DNA of 12,694 nt from Candidatus Sifarchaeum subterraneum (lineage in GTDB: Archaea > Asgardarchaeota > Sifarchaeia > Sifarchaeales > Sifarchaeaceae), in assembly GCA_016292335.1 (NCBI GenBank), contig JAECRX010000178.1, positions 1 to 12,694 of the forward strand, written 5' to 3'. The notes under the pieces were generated by a model. That model was given only the letters and a program-made list of their open reading frames with translations, was not told the origin of the DNA and ran no database searches. Of the stretch, positions 11,692 through 12,694 are shown piece after piece. Both the position numbers and the translations under genes were made by a program. Numbering within the stretch: position 1 is the first letter of the stretch; each line of letters begins with the position of its first letter.

Positions 11692-12694
11692 TCACATAAT
11701 TCGTACTTCTTCATCTGAAGAGGGAAGGATGCTATCTTCAATTCTTTTCCAAGGGCAAACAAATACATTTGATAATGTGATGTTGTCTTCTAACTCGCAA
11801 TAGTCTCCTATCATTGAAAATCCTTCTATTTTTACCCATTTTCCCAAATTTGCTGCCTCGCCAACAATTGTGTTATTTATCGAAGAAAAATTTCCGATAT
11901 CCGCGTTTGGAAAAATAATAGATGAGATTATTCTACTTCCTCTTCCAATGGAAACGTTGTCGCCTATGCTGACATATGGACCAATAATCGATTCCTTTTC
12001 AATGATACATCCGTTACCTATCGCAACTGGTTCTATGATTTCAACATCGTCAGCGATTTGGCAATTAGAACGTTGATTCATAATTTGACTTTTATTCTCT
12101 AAATCAAGCGATAAATTATTTGCCTTTATGTAATCATTTGGTTTTCCAACATCCAACCAAAGGCCTTCGTATATATAACCATAAAGCTTTCCTTCTTTTG
12201 CAAGGACTGGAAAAATTTTACGCTCAAGCGAAAAACGCGTTTTGGTGGCAGGGATCATATTGATGACTTCTGGATCAAGGACATAATGTCCTGCATTAAT
12301 TAAATTGCTTGGTGCCTCATCAGGCTTTGGTTTTTCAATGAATTTTCTTATTCTGTTGTGTTCATCCAAAAGTGCAACTCCATATCTCGATGGATCAGAA
12401 ACATAATGTAGAGAAATAGTTCCAAGGATTCCATCATTAAATTTACTCTTGTGAAATTTGATTAACTCTTCATAATCTAGTTCGCTGAGAATATCGCTGT
12501 TTAATACAAGAAATGGTTCATCATCCAGGTGTTTTTTTGCGTTCCGAAGAGGGCCACCAGTACCTAGTGGGCGGGGTTCTTTGGAGTAAACGAGGTCAAT
12601 ACCCCATTTAGTGCCATCGCCTAAGTTCGATTCAATTTTTTCTGCAAGATAATTAACTGCTAAAACTACCTTATTAACACCTGATTTTGCAAGA
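11692..12694 (-). CDS. Sugar-phosphate nucleotidylyltransferase (mannose-1-phosphate guanylyltransferase-like), 5' end outside the window
   Basis: The frame is open to the window edge and 333 codons are visible; the true start and the N-terminal nucleotide-binding GGxGxRLxPLT loop lie beyond 12694. The visible part has GTGGPLRNA, FLVLNSDIL (the Asp-bearing metal motif), YGVALLDEHNRIRKFIEKPK, NLINAGHYVLDPEVINMIP and GLWLDVGKPNDYIKAN. About 100 residues of left-handed beta-helix hexapeptide repeats follow (for example IIGPYVSIGDNVSIGRGSRI). This two-domain layout is that of archaeal and eukaryotic GDP-mannose pyrophosphorylases, which make the sugar donor for glycans and glycolipids. The sugar and nucleotide cannot be assigned from sequence. 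The motif has Ser (NSD) where Gly (NGD) is common. Nob1 follows on the same strand. Confidence 0.9.
   Translation of the reverse strand, partial: LAKSGVNKVVLAVNYLAEKIESNLGDGTKWGIDLVYSKEPRPLGTGGPLRNAKKHLDDEPFLVLNSDILSELDYEELIKFHKSKFNDGILGTISLHYVSDPSRYGVALLDEHNRIRKFIEKPKPDEAPSNLINAGHYVLDPEVINMIPATKTRFSLERKIFPVLAKEGKLYGYIYEGLWLDVGKPNDYIKANNLSLDLENKSQIMNQRSNCQIADDVEIIEPVAIGNGCIIEKESIIGPYVSIGDNVSIGRGSRIISSIIFPNADIGNFSSINNTIVGEAANLGKWVKIEGFSMIGDYCELEDNITLSNVFVCPWKRIEDSILPSSDEEVRIM

Noticed and set aside
11640..11697. Chain of tiny overlapping frames (18 and 7 codons) linking the nucleotidylyltransferase stop to the nob1 ATG through GTGA/ATGA overlaps
   Set aside because: The overlaps look like coupling, but the peptides are too short to support as genes and no ribosome binding sites are seen.
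1..12694. CRISPR array, prophage or toxin-antitoxin module
   Set aside because: No regularly spaced repeats, phage genes or paired small toxin/antitoxin genes are visible. The PIN-domain protein has the Nob1 zinc ribbon and is not a VapC toxin.

Overview
The window is archaeal chromosome of low GC content. The evidence is a proteasome beta subunit with a short propeptide, sn-glycerol-1-phosphate dehydrogenase (the enzyme that sets archaeal lipid stereochemistry), a UPF0179 protein, a long archaeal-type FKBP, an archaeal Nob1, the archaeal HMG-CoA synthase / thiolase-like / DUF35 trio, and an intron-containing tRNA with bulge-helix-bulge (BHB) splice sites. I cannot fix the lineage from this stretch. 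Start sites are mostly strong Shine-Dalgarno (SD) sequences followed 6-8 nt later by TTG, and in two genes apparently by ATA.

Layout: 1-247 psmB 5' part (minus); 496-2002 egsA plus UPF0179 (plus), converging on an FKBP gene (minus, 1999-2757). From about 2790 to 4131 lies an inserted IS200/IS605-like unit. It has an IsrB-type protein (RRXRR + split RuvC, no HNH), a GC-rich structured upstream region that looks like its omega RNA, and no transposase. A gene-free AT-rich gap (about 4140-4457) precedes an orphan hypC. Then come a CYTH protein (minus), an isoaspartyl methyltransferase (plus), a 218-nt tRNA-Leu(CAA) gene with several introns (minus), the mevalonate-entry operon 7046-9695 (plus), moaE (minus), a YfcE-type phosphoesterase (plus), nob1 (minus) and a sugar-phosphate nucleotidylyltransferase cut by the window end (minus).

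Functional themes are membrane lipid synthesis (EgsA for the glycerol phosphate backbone; HMG-CoA synthase, thiolase-like and DUF35 proteins for isoprenoid chains), protein quality control (proteasome, FKBP, isoaspartyl methyltransferase), RNA processing (Nob1, intron-bearing tRNA) and cofactor or metal-centre assembly (MoaE, HypC).

The items most worth a second look are: the IsrB/omega-RNA unit, with a hairpin that hides the isrB ribosome binding site; the multi-intron tRNA-Leu with a non-canonical intron near position 9/10; the thiolase-like protein whose usual catalytic cysteines are Asp and Ser; and UPF0179, whose conserved N-terminus can be read only if translation starts at ATA.
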